DNA of 64,000 nucleotides from Leptolinea sp. UBA5203 (GCA_002412765.1 DHVR01000003.1:113449-177448); one strand, 5' to 3'; numbered from the stretch's first letter, positions 1-8,510 are shown. The notes: generated by a model from the sequence alone, not told the origin. Program-made: numbers and translations.

Positions 1-1379
1 TGCTGCAGGGTTAACCGTTGATTGGCATGCCAGGATTTTCCAGTGGCAGGATCCATCCGCGTGACCGCAGCATGTAGTCCTAAAAATGGATTGGGGTCAG
101 CAACAGGCGCATCTGAGCCAAACGCGAGTTTCACCTGCCGGCTGTCCAGGGATTTGAAAACGAACGACTGCTCTCCTCGGCCGGCTAAAGCGGTATCTGT
201 GGTGTGAATGTCCATTGGGAGGTGGATCGGCTGCATGGAGGCAATGACCTGAAGGCTGGCAAATCGTTCCACATCCTCTGGCTGTAAGATTTGCGCATGC
301 TCAATGCGATAGCGTACCCAGGGTAACTGATGATCAGTCTCATAGGTACGGATTTTCTCAATGACATTCAGTACGGATTGGTTGGCTCGATCCCCAATAG
401 CATGGGTAGCGACAGCAAACCCCTGTTCCCTGGCATGGAGATAAACCTGATAGAGTTCTTCTTCTGAGTAGAGCAATTCACCGCAGGAAGTACTGTTGGT
501 AAAGGGTTCGAGAACGGATGCCGTATGAGGTCCAATGGCTCCATCCATGAAGCATTTTAATACACCCAGGCGAAGCATATCATCGCCAAATGCAGGATGG
601 ATTCCCAATGCAGGAACACCGGCAAATTGTTCCTGCCGCAGGTTTTTTACGACTCTTAATTTTAAGGCGTTTTCTTGTTTCAGAAGTTGTAACCCTTGAA
701 AGGTGAGAGCGCCATCAAAATCATGCACGGCGGTAATGCCCATGCGCCAGAGTCTGGATTGGGCTTCAAAGATTAATTTCGCCATCTCAGTTGGACTGGG
801 ATTGGGAATGACAGCTTCGACCAGATTTACTGCAGATTCAAGCAGAATACCGGTTGGGGAACCATCCGAATGACGAAGGATCGTGCCGCCCGCGGGATCC
901 GGTGTTTGGGCATGAATTCCTGCAAGTTTTAATGCCCGGCTGTTTATCCAGGCGGCGTGCAGTGATTTGATGGTTAGATAAATGGGGTGTTGGGTGGTGA
1001 TTTGGTCCAACATGGCTGCATCGCCAAATCCTTCCTCCCATAAATTTTGATCCCAGCCATGGCCCAACAGCCAGCTATTGGGTTGTGCCGATTGGGCAGC
1101 GAGGGCAACCCTGTCGAGGCAGGCCTGGCGCGTGGGTGTAGCACAATCAATTTTGGATAATCCCTGGCTGTACTGTCCAAGATGGATATGGCTGTCACAC
1201 AATCCAGGCAAGACCACGGATTGGTGGAGATCAACGATTTTCTTTTCTTTGCATGGAATTGAGAGGATATCATCCTTATTTCCAACAGCGACAAGTTGCC
1301 CATTCTCAATCGCCAGGGCATCTGCCCGGGGGTGATTTGCATCCTGTGTCAGAATCCTGGCATTGATCAGAACTTGCAT
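1..1379 (-). CDS. Amidohydrolase, YtcJ-like (partial, C-terminus outside window)
   Basis: Open for 459 codons from ATG at 1379 and runs off the left edge. It reads as a metal-dependent amidohydrolase of the amidohydrolase_3/YtcJ group. Visible motifs are the metal-binding HxH in CDSHIHLG (about residues 61-68), GHGWDQNLW (about 106), MDGAIGPHT, HAIGDRANQS, RIEHAQ and the late FGSDAPVADPNPF aspartate motif. These enzymes hydrolyse C-N bonds of amides or N-acyl compounds; the substrate cannot be told. The ATG lies one base after the parB stop codon, so it is probably the distal gene of the parA-parB transcript. No signal peptide is seen. Confident on family, not on substrate. Confidence 0.88.
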   Translation of the reverse strand, partial: MQVLINARILTQDANHPRADALAIENGQLVAVGNKDDILSIPCKEKKIVDLHQSVVLPGLCDSHIHLGQYSQGLSKIDCATPTRQACLDRVALAAQSAQPNSWLLGHGWDQNLWEEGFGDAAMLDQITTQHPIYLTIKSLHAAWINSRALKLAGIHAQTPDPAGGTILRHSDGSPTGILLESAVNLVEAVIPNPSPTEMAKLIFEAQSRLWRMGITAVHDFDGALTFQGLQLLKQENALKLRVVKNLRQEQFAGVPALGIHPAFGDDMLRLGVLKCFMDGAIGPHTASVLEPFTNSTSCGELLYSEEELYQVYLHAREQGFAVATHAIGDRANQSVLNVIEKIRTYETDHQLPWVRYRIEHAQILQPEDVERFASLQVIASMQPIHLPMDIHTTDTALAGRGEQSFVFKSLDSRQVKLAFGSDAPVADPNPFLGLHAAVTRMDPATGKSWHANQRLTLQ

Positions 1380-1380
1380 T

Positions 1381-2250
1381 TTATCGCTCCGAAAATCGTT
1401 CTATAATCGCATTCAATTCTTCATCGGAATAATAGTGTAAAGTGACTGTGCCCCCACTTTTTCCATGTTTCAAGGTCACTTTTGTTCCCAGGGCAAGTCG
1501 GAGCTGATCTTCAATCTCTTTAATTTCAGGCGCTTTATTTTCTTTAACCGGAGATGCTTTTTTCTCACCTTGAAGTCTGTGGACTAATTCTTCGCTTTGG
1601 CGAACAGAGAGATGCTGCGACAAAATGGTTTGTAGTGCGGCAGTCTGGGATTGCGGACTGAGTAAAGCCAACAATACTCGCGCATGCCCTTCGGATATTT
1701 TTTCATCGCTAAGGGCATTTTGAATGGATGGGGGCAATTTGAGCAGCCGCAGCGTATTGGTAATGGCTACGCGGCTTTTGCCCACCCGTGTGGCAATTTC
1801 ATCATGGGATAAATTAAATTCCTGGTTGAGCTGCAAATAGGCTTTGGCAGTCTCGAGGGGGGCTAAATTTTCGCGCTGCACGTTTTCAATTAAGGCCAGT
1901 TCCAGTTTTTCCTGTTCAGTGGTGTCCCGTAGAATGACAGGAACTTCTTTCAATCCGGCGATTTCTGCAGCCCGCAAACGTCGTTCACCAGCGATCAGAA
2001 TATATATTTGATCATCATCAGGATGCGTTGAAATAATCAGCGGTTGTATGATGCCATGTTCCCGGATGGATGCAGCCAAAGATTCCAGTTCATCGTTGTT
2101 CATTTGATGCCGGGGTTGCCAGGGGTTGGGAATAATTTTGGTGAGCGCGACCATCATGACACCGGTTTCACCACTTCCATGGGTTTCAAATTGTGGGGTG
2201 GTCGGAATGAGGGCTTCCAACCCTTTGCCTAAACCGCTTCTTTTTGCCAT
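1381..2250 (-). CDS. parB: Chromosome partitioning protein ParB
   Basis: A 289-residue ParB/Spo0J homologue. It begins with the usual KRSGLGKGLEALIP tail that stimulates ParA. The ParB N domain follows, with NPWQPR, GIIQPL and the CTP/parS-contact box GERRLRAAEIAGL. Next is a helix-turn-helix region (LSHDEIATRVGKSR) and a C-terminal dimerisation domain. The ATG at 2250 is chosen over an in-frame extension to 2292 because the family begins MAKRSGLG and a GGAAAGGGA ribosome site sits just upstream, inside the end of parA. The parA stop is 4 bp upstream. ParB would load on parS sites and organise the origin region; no full parS was found in this window. Confidence 0.96.
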   Translation of the reverse strand: MAKRSGLGKGLEALIPTTPQFETHGSGETGVMMVALTKIIPNPWQPRHQMNNDELESLAASIREHGIIQPLIISTHPDDDQIYILIAGERRLRAAEIAGLKEVPVILRDTTEQEKLELALIENVQRENLAPLETAKAYLQLNQEFNLSHDEIATRVGKSRVAITNTLRLLKLPPSIQNALSDEKISEGHARVLLALLSPQSQTAALQTILSQHLSVRQSEELVHRLQGEKKASPVKENKAPEIKEIEDQLRLALGTKVTLKHGKSGGTVTLHYYSDEELNAIIERFSER

Positions 2251-2254
2251 AGAG

Positions 2255-3052
2255 TTATCCCTTTCCGTCTGGATCAGGAATGATAATGCCATCCTGTGCC
2301 AAAATTTCTTTGGTGAGCGCCATGTAAGCCAGGGCGGCAGTAGATTCGGGAGCGTAAACGGTAATGGGCTGTCCGTAAGACGGAGCTTCAGCGATTCTTA
2401 CCGAGCGAGGCACAATGGTGTCCAGTACTTTTTGAGGAAAGTGTTTTCGTACTTCGTTTACCACGTCCATGGCCAGACGGGTGCGACCATCAAACATGGT
2501 CATGATCACGCCGCGGACTTGTAAGTCTTTGAACATGGAATTCTTTACCCGTTCAATGGTTTGAGTGAGCTGACCCAATCCTTCCAGAGCTAGATATTCA
2601 CACTGCACCGGGATGAGTACCCCATCCTGAGCGGCAACCAGACCATTAATGGTCAGTAAACTGAGCGATGGGGGACAGTCGATGAGAATGTAATCATAGC
2701 GGTCTTTTATCGGTTCCAGGGCTTTTAATAGCCTTGTTTCACGATTCTCCATATCAATTAGCTCAACTTCTGCACCAGCCAGGGATGGTGATGAGGGCAG
2801 CAAGGAGATTTTTAAGCGCGGGTTGTGTAAAATATTGGGCAGTACGGTGGCGTTGCCAATCAACACTTCGTAAGTTCCATTTTTTACGGTTGCTTTGTCC
2901 ACGCCTAAGGAGGATGTTGCGTTGGCCTGGGAATCCATATCAACCAACAATACTTTTTGTCCAAAGTATCCTAAATAAGCTCCAATATTGATGGCGGACG
3001 TGGTTTTACCCACACCGCCTTTTTGATTTACCAGTGTATATATTTTTGTCAT
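2255..3052 (-). CDS. parA: Chromosome partitioning ATPase ParA/Soj
   Basis: A 265-residue deviant-Walker ParA ATPase. The signature KGGVGKTTSA is at residues 10-19, the switch I region is DMDSQANATSSLGV, and Walker B is YILIDCPPSLSLL. Length and motif spacing are those of chromosomal Soj. It lacks the N-terminal DNA-binding domain of type Ia plasmid ParA, so it would bind DNA non-specifically when ATP-bound. It works with ParB, encoded 4 bp downstream. PfkB lies 10 bp upstream, so the set 3887-1379 is probably one transcript. A second ParA-like gene at 51369-52154 is paired with a CheW-like gene instead. Confidence 0.96.
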   Translation of the reverse strand: MTKIYTLVNQKGGVGKTTSAINIGAYLGYFGQKVLLVDMDSQANATSSLGVDKATVKNGTYEVLIGNATVLPNILHNPRLKISLLPSSPSLAGAEVELIDMENRETRLLKALEPIKDRYDYILIDCPPSLSLLTINGLVAAQDGVLIPVQCEYLALEGLGQLTQTIERVKNSMFKDLQVRGVIMTMFDGRTRLAMDVVNEVRKHFPQKVLDTIVPRSVRIAEAPSYGQPITVYAPESTAALAYMALTKEILAQDGIIIPDPDGKG

Positions 3053-3062
3053 AGCCCGTTTC

Positions 3063-3887
3063 TTATAAAATTTCCAAGGTTAGTTTTTTTATTTCATCCG
3101 CAGTTGGAATACTTTCCAATCCGGTTCTTGTAACCGATATTGCTGCCACTTGCACAGCAAATCTTGCCGCTTCCCAGGGATTTTTGGTTTGCGCATGGCG
3201 GATGAAGAATGCCGCGGCGAAAATATCACCAGCTCCTGTACTATCAATTTCATCAACTACCGGCGCCGAGAAATAACGCATATCACCCTGCCAGTAGATT
3301 CGTACGCCTTTACGACCCTCTGTGACCGCTAATACCTGGCTGTCACGAGCATATGCATCTATTATATCCTCATCTTCGGCGATATCCTCAATACTGAAGA
3401 TAATGGCATTAAACTCTTTTAAGATCCTGCCATCGGGTATGATCGGTGTCCGATAAACCAAGCCATCCTTGTTCCAGAACCGCATGATACCCTGCGGAGT
3501 GAAGCCCTTGTATGAAGCAGAAAATTGATGAACCCATCCCGGGTCCACCTCTCGGGCAACGGGTCCGAAGTGGACAATTGAAGGGGAGAGCCATTCAGTT
3601 GGTAGAGCCTCTAACGAGATGGGGCCAGCCCATTCGTGGATGATTTGCTTGCGTAGATGATCTACCAGTATGTTTTCAAAGATCGTTGTGGACTTATTCA
3701 GAGGCGAAAACACAGGAATCGATGCGATTTCCGTAAGATCCAGATGGTTGATTGCGCAGGAAGTTAGAATTCCAGGGGTATGCCCAAGTATTTGAGCGGT
3801 TTTAGCTGCATAAGCCGCTGTCCCACCTATTTGATATCCGGATTTTGTTTTATCGCTTGTGATGTGTCCAATAACGAGATAATCCAA
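3063..3887 (-). CDS. PfkB family carbohydrate/nucleoside kinase
   Basis: A 274-residue ribokinase-fold kinase. The N-terminal substrate-binding glycine pair is in YQIGGTAAYAA (about residues 18-28), and the C-terminal PfkB signature DSTGAGDIFAAAFF carries the catalytic aspartate in GAGD. The protein is slightly short for ribokinase (about 300) and the substrate is not evident. It directly precedes parA on the same strand with a 10-bp gap. The partnership with parAB is probably positional, since nothing in the sequence connects the activities. Confidence 0.85.
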   Translation of the reverse strand: MDYLVIGHITSDKTKSGYQIGGTAAYAAKTAQILGHTPGILTSCAINHLDLTEIASIPVFSPLNKSTTIFENILVDHLRKQIIHEWAGPISLEALPTEWLSPSIVHFGPVAREVDPGWVHQFSASYKGFTPQGIMRFWNKDGLVYRTPIIPDGRILKEFNAIIFSIEDIAEDEDIIDAYARDSQVLAVTEGRKGVRIYWQGDMRYFSAPVVDEIDSTGAGDIFAAAFFIRHAQTKNPWEAARFAVQVAAISVTRTGLESIPTADEIKKLTLEIL

Positions 3888-3922
3888 GGATTGGAACTCC
3901 TGCTGATCATGGAATGCTGGCT

Positions 3923-4432
3923 TTAGGGTTCAAAATCCATCGAGAAATCATCAATGGAACGATTGATTGGGCTGCCATCCGCTTCTTTTCTTGCACCGGA
4001 AACAGGCGTTGCGCAGAACGGACAGAGATTCCATGGAAGGTCCATCAAATTTCCGCAATGTTCACAAGGTTTCTTTAATTTAATATGGCAGTTTGGGCAG
4101 GCTACCCAATTTTCCTTAATTCGCCGATTACAACCTGGGCAGAGAGGATTTTCTTCAATGGACTGTAATAGTGCTTCCTCTTCCAGGGATTTTTGATATT
4201 CCTCTTCGATTGAATGGGCGGGGCGAAGGATTAGGTAGATTACGATTCCGGGGAGGAAAAGAACGGCTACAATTAGCATGGAGAGAATATGGAACAGAAT
4301 ATCTTTTGTACGGGTTTTTATGTCCCGTAAAGTCCAGATAATTAAACTTAACCATAATGCAATGACAAATGCTGCTGAAAAAGCAGTTAGAATTAGGGTA
4401 AGATTGTTAAGTGATGTAAAATCTAGATTCAT
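3923..4432 (-). CDS. Two-helix membrane protein with double zinc ribbon
   Basis: 169 residues. Two hydrophobic segments (about 10-33 and 46-68) are followed by an acidic stretch and a soluble tail with four CxxC knuckles: CPGC 98-101, CPNC 112-115, CEHC 123-126 and CPFC 137-140. That arrangement is a double zinc ribbon (DZR type). The tail lies on the opposite side of two helices from the N-terminus by simple topology. The second helix ends in PGIVIYLILRP, a pattern common in small membrane proteins with a trailing zinc ribbon. Function is unknown. It is likely first in the transcript reading towards pfkB and parA (35-bp gap). Confidence 0.75.
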   Translation of the reverse strand: MNLDFTSLNNLTLILTAFSAAFVIALWLSLIIWTLRDIKTRTKDILFHILSMLIVAVLFLPGIVIYLILRPAHSIEEEYQKSLEEEALLQSIEENPLCPGCNRRIKENWVACPNCHIKLKKPCEHCGNLMDLPWNLCPFCATPVSGARKEADGSPINRSIDDFSMDFEP

Positions 4433-4487
4433 TTTTTCTCCAATAAGAAAATTATAGCATGAAGTAGGTTACATCGTATAAAATTAT

Positions 4488-4508
4488 CTGGAACCTAAAT
4501 GGTTCCAG
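4488..4508. other. 8-bp stem hairpin in divergent intergenic region
   Basis: CTGGAACC and GGTTCCAG form a perfect 8-bp stem around a TAAAT loop, between the divergent genes at 4432 and 4521. It follows a TATAAA-like element at 4478 and ends 12 bp before the downstream start codon. It could be a protein-binding palindrome or a 5' UTR hairpin. There is no T-tract, so it is not a terminator. Confidence 0.4.
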
Positions 4509-4520
4509 GAAAACCGGAAA

Positions 4521-4880
4521 ATGATTGAGGGAAACGTGTATTCAAAAAAAGAAATCATCATTGCTACACTCATCTCACTGGTCATATTAGCACTATGCAT
4601 CGGCTCGATTGTCGCGGCCATCATGGTTGCATCCGCACCCCCGCCTCCTGCGCCAACGCTACCCAGCTCACTTTCCATGCCGCAATCAACGGATGATTTG
4701 ATTAACACTCTGGCTGCGACTGTTGTTGGACAAGGCGGGGTGCCTGTTTCACAATACAATGCAGATGTTCAATATGTACTGGATACCAGTGCGATTGCTT
4801 GTGTGGTTGTTTTATTTCTTATTTTAGGGGTAATTATTGGATTAGAATACTACAATCGGAGGAAGGAAAAATCGGGTTAG
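4521..4880 (+). CDS. Small two-helix membrane protein, unknown function
   Basis: 119 residues. A helix at about 10-36 is followed by a proline-rich APPPPAPTLP linker, a soluble segment of about 50 residues, and a second helix at about 92-112 ending in a basic tail YNRRKEKSG. The positive-inside pattern suggests both ends are cytoplasmic with the linker outside. The start could also be GTG 4536, which has GAGGGA just upstream. Its stop codon overlaps that of the convergent gene at 4877. No family is recognised. Confidence 0.6.
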   Translation: MIEGNVYSKKEIIIATLISLVILALCIGSIVAAIMVASAPPPPAPTLPSSLSMPQSTDDLINTLAATVVGQGGVPVSQYNADVQYVLDTSAIACVVVLFLILGVIIGLEYYNRRKEKSG

Positions 4881-5731
4881 GGTGTGATCGTTTCTTGTTT
4901 AATTTTTGAATAGATTCGTTTGGTGCAATTGGCACCATTGATATCGCATTCGGATACATAGGTCTCATTCTCATTGATGTAGCCGGTATAGACCCTTTTA
5001 TCATAGTCAGGATGACCGACATACTTATACTCAAGGGTGAAAGAGATCAATTTCCCATCGGGCGTCTCCTGTCCTACCTGATATTGCCCATATGGAAAAT
5101 CTTCTTTGTAATCCAGGGTGAAATGATTATGGTAAACAAAAGCAGACCAAAAATCCTTCACTTGCCCCGTTGAACCGATGATTGTGGCTCCCATAACCGT
5201 CCCATCCGGATAAAAGCGCAGCAGATAATACGCCTGACGATCATTGAGGGGGCCAGTATCCAGATTGGAAAGGTACAAACCTTCATAACCAATAGGTGGC
5301 ACCGGCTGGTTTGGGGGTTGGAAAATGAAGAAGAACAAGACAATTGCTATAACACCAAAAAAAAGAAATACCGGCCATCGCGGGCGTTTTTTTTCAGTGA
5401 GGGGAACCTCTGACTTTTTTGGGATAATGATTGTTTTTGGACGAGGGTTCGGATTGGTTGGCTGATCCGGTTCTTGTTGAGGTTTGATGTCACTTTCTTT
5501 TATTCTATGGATCGCTTTTTGAGTGGTTTGATTTTCGGGATTTAACGCAAGGGCTTGGTTAAGACAATAAATCTTTTGCTGGTTGGTTTTTAAACAGGAA
5601 GCAAGCCACAACCAGGCTACTTCATTTTCTGGTTGCTCTTTTAGAATGTTGGAAAGTATTTTGGCAGCTTCGGTTTTGTTTCCCGATTTTGCCAGATTGA
5701 TGGCTTCCTTTAATTCTGATGTTGCGTCCAT
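4877..5731 (-). CDS. TPR protein with single transmembrane helix
   Basis: 284 residues. Residues 1-78 form a short TPR-like module with the pattern EVAWLWLASCL, then NQALALNPEN. A basic proline-rich linker follows, with one helix at about 119-137 and an extracytoplasmic domain of roughly 145 residues containing several Tyr/Gly strands and two late cysteines. The N-terminal module is clearly related to that of the L,D-transpeptidase at 15538-16545, so this is one of a set of proteins with a cytoplasmic TPR cap on different outer domains. The outer domain is unrecognised. It is divergent from radC. Confidence 0.65.
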   Translation of the reverse strand: MDATSELKEAINLAKSGNKTEAAKILSNILKEQPENEVAWLWLASCLKTNQQKIYCLNQALALNPENQTTQKAIHRIKESDIKPQQEPDQPTNPNPRPKTIIIPKKSEVPLTEKKRPRWPVFLFFGVIAIVLFFFIFQPPNQPVPPIGYEGLYLSNLDTGPLNDRQAYYLLRFYPDGTVMGATIIGSTGQVKDFWSAFVYHNHFTLDYKEDFPYGQYQVGQETPDGKLISFTLEYKYVGHPDYDKRVYTGYINENETYVSECDINGANCTKRIYSKIKQETITP

Positions 5732-5841
5732 AACTGAGATCGATTTTTTTCCTTATTTTTTCTAATTTTGAGTATAGTATATTAAGTGGCGGGATCATAG
5801 CCTGCACCCCATAAAATTTCATTAAATCTTTGGTGGAAACG

Positions 5842-6549
5842 ATGAAAGAAATCGAAAAACTCTACCGAATTAAGGATCTGGCCAGTGACCAACGCCCTCG
5901 GGAACGTTTGGCAGAAATTGGGGCGCAAGCCCTGACGGATGCGGAACTATTGGCAATTCTTCTGCGGGTGGGGAAGAAAGGAGAAAATGCCGTGCAGCTC
6001 GGACAACGCCTTTTGGATACTCACCAGGGATTGGAAGGGCTGTATAGGGCGGATTATGCTGAATTATGTCAGTGTAATGGTATAGGTCAGGCCAAAGCGG
6101 CGCAGATCAAGGCGGCCATTGAATTGGGCGCAAGAATGAAGACCTTGAAGCAAACCTCAAGGCCGGTCATTCAAAGCCCGCAGGATGCCGTGGACCTGGT
6201 GCAATATGAGATGTCCGCTCTGGCACAGGAGAATCTATGGGTGATGGTGCTGGACACGCGCAATCGAGTCCTCAAGATTAACCGTCTGTATCGCGGGTCC
6301 TTAAATGCCTCCACAGTGCGCATCAGCGAAATATTCCGATCTGCCATACAGATCAATGCGGCCTCCGTGATTTTGTTTCATAATCATCCCAGCGGGGATG
6401 CGTCCCCCAGCCCTGAGGATATTAAATTAACCACAGACATGGTTAAAGCTGGGAAATTATTGGATATTGAGGTTTTGGATCACATTGTTATTGGCCTGGG
6501 AGCTTTTGTCTCCATGAAAGAAAAAAGACTGGGATTCCCACCGGGATAA
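5842..6549 (+). CDS. radC: RadC family JAB/MPN-domain protein
   Basis: 235 residues from ATG 5842, preceded by GGTGGA; the frame is also open to TTG 5830. An N-terminal helix-hairpin-helix region contains CNGIGQAKAAQIKAA. The C-terminal JAB1/MPN domain carries the metal motif HNHPSGDASPSPED plus an upstream conserved glutamate region, which are the JAMM zinc ligands. RadC was once linked to DNA repair but its role is unsettled; in related proteins the domain is a predicted metallo-hydrolase. It precedes tRNA-Met by about 180 bp, and the tRNA has its own promoter. Confidence 0.93.
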   Translation: MKEIEKLYRIKDLASDQRPRERLAEIGAQALTDAELLAILLRVGKKGENAVQLGQRLLDTHQGLEGLYRADYAELCQCNGIGQAKAAQIKAAIELGARMKTLKQTSRPVIQSPQDAVDLVQYEMSALAQENLWVMVLDTRNRVLKINRLYRGSLNASTVRISEIFRSAIQINAASVILFHNHPSGDASPSPEDIKLTTDMVKAGKLLDIEVLDHIVIGLGAFVSMKEKRLGFPPG

Positions 6550-6677
6550 GTTATGGATAGGGGAGCGCTTCGTCGAAACTTGATCATTCCGGCATTTGGT
6601 GGGTAGGGCTTCAAGGTTGAACATCATGGTTGGCTTATTGAACCGCTCAACAGCACCCTACGAAATACAATGGATTG

Positions 6678-6706
6678 TTGACAAAAGGTCCAAACCATAG
6701 TATTAT
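6678..6706 (+). promoter_or_regulatory. Sigma70-type promoter for tRNA-Met
   Basis: TTGACA at 6678-6683, a 17-bp spacer and TATTAT at 6701-6706. This near-consensus promoter would start transcription about 14 nt before the tRNA, so the tRNA is transcribed independently of radC. Confidence 0.85.
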
Positions 6707-6726
6707 TTTTCCCGTCCAACTGACAC

Positions 6727-6798
6727 GGCGAGGTAGCTCAGTGGCAGAGCAGGGGACTCATAAGCCCTTGGTCGTGAGTTCAACTCTCACTCTCGCCA
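6727..6798 (+). tRNA. tRNA-Met (CAT)
   Basis: A complete 72-nt cloverleaf. The acceptor is GGCGAGG/TCTCGCC with a G-T last pair, the D stem GCTC/GAGC, the anticodon loop CTCATAA with CAT at positions 34-36, and the T arm GTGAG-TTCAACT-CTCAC. The discriminator base is A and CCA is not encoded. The anticodon stem GGGGA/GCCCT closes with an A-G mismatch at 31-39 and lacks the three G-C pairs of initiators, so it reads as elongator Met. A lysidine-modified Ile tRNA is the alternative. Confidence 0.9.
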
Positions 6799-6804
6799 CA
6801 AGAA

Positions 6805-6833
6805 TAAACCTGTGAAAACGGGTTTTTTCTTTT
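6805..6833 (+). terminator. Probable terminator after tRNA-Met
   Basis: A short stem AAACC/GGTTT around a roughly 10-nt loop, running directly into a T-rich tract. It is weak by stem length but sits just after the tRNA 3' end. Confidence 0.55.
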
Positions 6834-6969
6834 AATTCCCTACTATACGCGTTGCGTTTGATTCCCCCAATATTACTCTGAGCCACTTAGGGTCCATTTT
6901 TATTTACTAATCAATAGATTATTCATTCCCCATCTTTACGGTGAGATGAGGTTTTTTTGCTTGCAGGCA

Positions 6970-6998
6970 TTGACAAAACAGAAAGTAACTTGTAATAT
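6970..6998 (+). promoter_or_regulatory. padR promoter (TTGACA-17-TAATAT)
   Basis: A consensus -35 TTGACA at 6970-6975, a 17-bp spacer and -10 TAATAT at 6993-6998, about 45 bp before the padR start. The -10 box overlaps the left end of the 38-bp palindrome that follows, so a bound repressor would block RNA polymerase. Confidence 0.85.
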
Positions 6999-7031
6999 AG
7001 GATTGGTACTATATAGTACTAATCCTATATT
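6994..7031. promoter_or_regulatory. 38-bp PadR-type operator palindrome
   Basis: Two 19-bp arms centred between 7012 and 7013, with one G-T type mismatch. The core ACTATATAGT resembles operators reported for PadR/LmrR-type repressors. It covers the -10 box and the likely transcription start of padR, which strongly suggests autorepression of the padR and 4Fe-4S protein transcript. Confidence 0.82.
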
Positions 7032-7044
7032 GGAAGAATCTATT

Positions 7045-7602
7045 ATGTCTTTGGAACATGCCATTCTTGGGTTTCTTAATCAACGTCCTTATTCAGGATA
7101 TGACTTAAAAAAGATCTTTGATACCTCCATCCGGCACTTTTGGCCGGCGGATCAAAGCCAAATCTACCGTACCCTCTCCCGTATGACCAAATTGGGTTGG
7201 GTTAACAACCAGGTCATCAAGCAGGAATCCAGACCGGATCGGAAGGAATACTCCATCACGTCTGAAGGAAAGGATGAATTTCGCCGCTGGTTGACCACAC
7301 CTTTACCCCCGGAAGAAAATCGGAGCGCAGATATGATCCAGGTGTTCTTCGCCAGTGAGTTGACGGATGAAGAAGCACTGGAGATCTTCGAACGAGCACA
7401 GGTTAATATCAAAATGGGATTGGCTCATTATGCCCAGATTTCCCGTGATCCAAAGCAATATTCGCAGTATACCCATTCACCCCGGGATTTCTTCTTTTGG
7501 ATGCTGACTCTGGATGTTGGTGTCAATATGTTGGAAAGTAATCTCAATTTTATTGAGCAAGTTATAAACAAAATTCGGAATGGGGAAGTCCCCAGCGCCT
7601 AA
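7045..7602 (+). CDS. PadR family transcriptional regulator
   Basis: 185 residues from ATG 7045; the frame is open upstream to 6946, but that extension would cover the promoter and operator. The N-terminal winged helix begins MSLEHAILGFLNQRPYSGYD and contains QIYRTLSRMTKLGWV, followed by the basic wing SRPDRKEYSIT. The C-terminal half is the helical Vir_act_alpha_C-type dimerisation domain of PadR subfamily 2. It probably represses itself and the downstream gene (20-bp gap, AGGAG ribosome site) through the 38-bp palindrome. The inducer is unknown. Confidence 0.9.
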   Translation: MSLEHAILGFLNQRPYSGYDLKKIFDTSIRHFWPADQSQIYRTLSRMTKLGWVNNQVIKQESRPDRKEYSITSEGKDEFRRWLTTPLPPEENRSADMIQVFFASELTDEEALEIFERAQVNIKMGLAHYAQISRDPKQYSQYTHSPRDFFFWMLTLDVGVNMLESNLNFIEQVINKIRNGEVPSA

Positions 7603-7622
7603 AAATTTATAGGAGTTATCCC

Positions 7623-8369
7623 ATGAATCGTCAACTACCCACCCGTCAAAGAATTCGCAAAGCCATGGTGATTATTGCTTTTTTGTCCTTCCCCATCACC
7701 ATGAATTTCTTATCCCCTTACGTCATCATCGACAGCGCCATGCACGGCATTGTTAATGGCAGTCTGATTCTGTTTGGCTTGATGTTCCTCTCTTCTTTGT
7801 TTTTGGGTCGTGCCTGGTGTGGTTGGGTTTGTCCCGGAGGAGGCATGCAGGAGATCATTGAACCAGTCAATAATCGTCTGGTGAATGGCAAACAAATGGA
7901 TTGGATCAAATGGATGGTTTGGATCCCCTGGGTCAGTATCATTGCCTGGCTGGTGATAAAGGCGGGCGGGTACACATCTGTCGATTTTCTCTATATGACA
8001 GATCACGGGATTTCCGTCGATGAACCCATGAAATTCATCATATATTATTCTGTTGTGTTTTTACTGATTGGAATTGCAGCTTTTGTCGGAAAACGAGCCA
8101 GCTGCCATACCATCTGCTGGATGGCGCCGTTCATGATGATCGGACGCTGGATACGTAATCAATTGGGTTGGGCTTCTCTGCAATTACAGGCAAATTCAGA
8201 GGATTGCACGAATTGTAAACAATGCACCAAGAACTGCTTGATGAGTCTGGATGTGAATGCCATGGTTCAAAATGGAAAGATGGAGAATTCGGAATGCATC
8301 TTGTGTGGTACCTGCGTGGATCAGTGTCCATCCCAGGTGATTCATTATGCATTTGTTAGGCCCAAGTAA
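7623..8369 (+). CDS. Membrane 4Fe-4S protein, NapH/CcoG-like
   Basis: 248 residues with about four membrane helices (near 14-33, 44-62, 95-115 and 132-150). The first cysteine motif is GRAWCGWVCPGG (residues 62-73), as in NapH and polyferredoxin membrane proteins, and a later CHTICW may be redox-active. The C-terminus has two 4Fe-4S clusters, CTNCKQCTKNC and CILCGTCVDQCP. These proteins pass electrons between the quinone pool and periplasmic or cytoplasmic partners. Co-transcription with PadR suggests the electron-transfer step is induced by a small molecule. No partner reductase is adjacent. Confidence 0.85.
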   Translation: MNRQLPTRQRIRKAMVIIAFLSFPITMNFLSPYVIIDSAMHGIVNGSLILFGLMFLSSLFLGRAWCGWVCPGGGMQEIIEPVNNRLVNGKQMDWIKWMVWIPWVSIIAWLVIKAGGYTSVDFLYMTDHGISVDEPMKFIIYYSVVFLLIGIAAFVGKRASCHTICWMAPFMMIGRWIRNQLGWASLQLQANSEDCTNCKQCTKNCLMSLDVNAMVQNGKMENSECILCGTCVDQCPSQVIHYAFVRPK

Positions 8370-8405
8370 CAAAATATCATTTTTCACCTGAGTTAAAACC
8401 AAAGT

Positions 8406-8432
8406 AAGCCTGTGCAAGCAGGTTTTATTTTT
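8406..8432 (+). terminator. Intrinsic terminator after 4Fe-4S gene
   Basis: A stem with core CCTG/CAGG extended by A-T pairs, a 6-nt loop and a TTTTATTTTT tail, 37 bp after the stop codon. Confidence 0.75.
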
Positions 8433-8510
8433 AAGAGCAGCCTGATAATCTGGTATAAACCTTGCAATGGTACAAGCATCAAAAAAATAATTCGGGTCAG
8501 GGTAATCGCA

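Noticed and set aside
2731..2748. Half parS-like TGTTTCACG inside parA
   Set aside because: The second half does not match the parS palindrome TGTTTCACGTGAAACA, and the first half sits in coding sequence.
6946..7044. Longer PadR start at 6946
   Set aside because: It would place the promoter and operator inside the coding region and lacks a ribosome site; MSLEHAIL at 7045 fits PadR.
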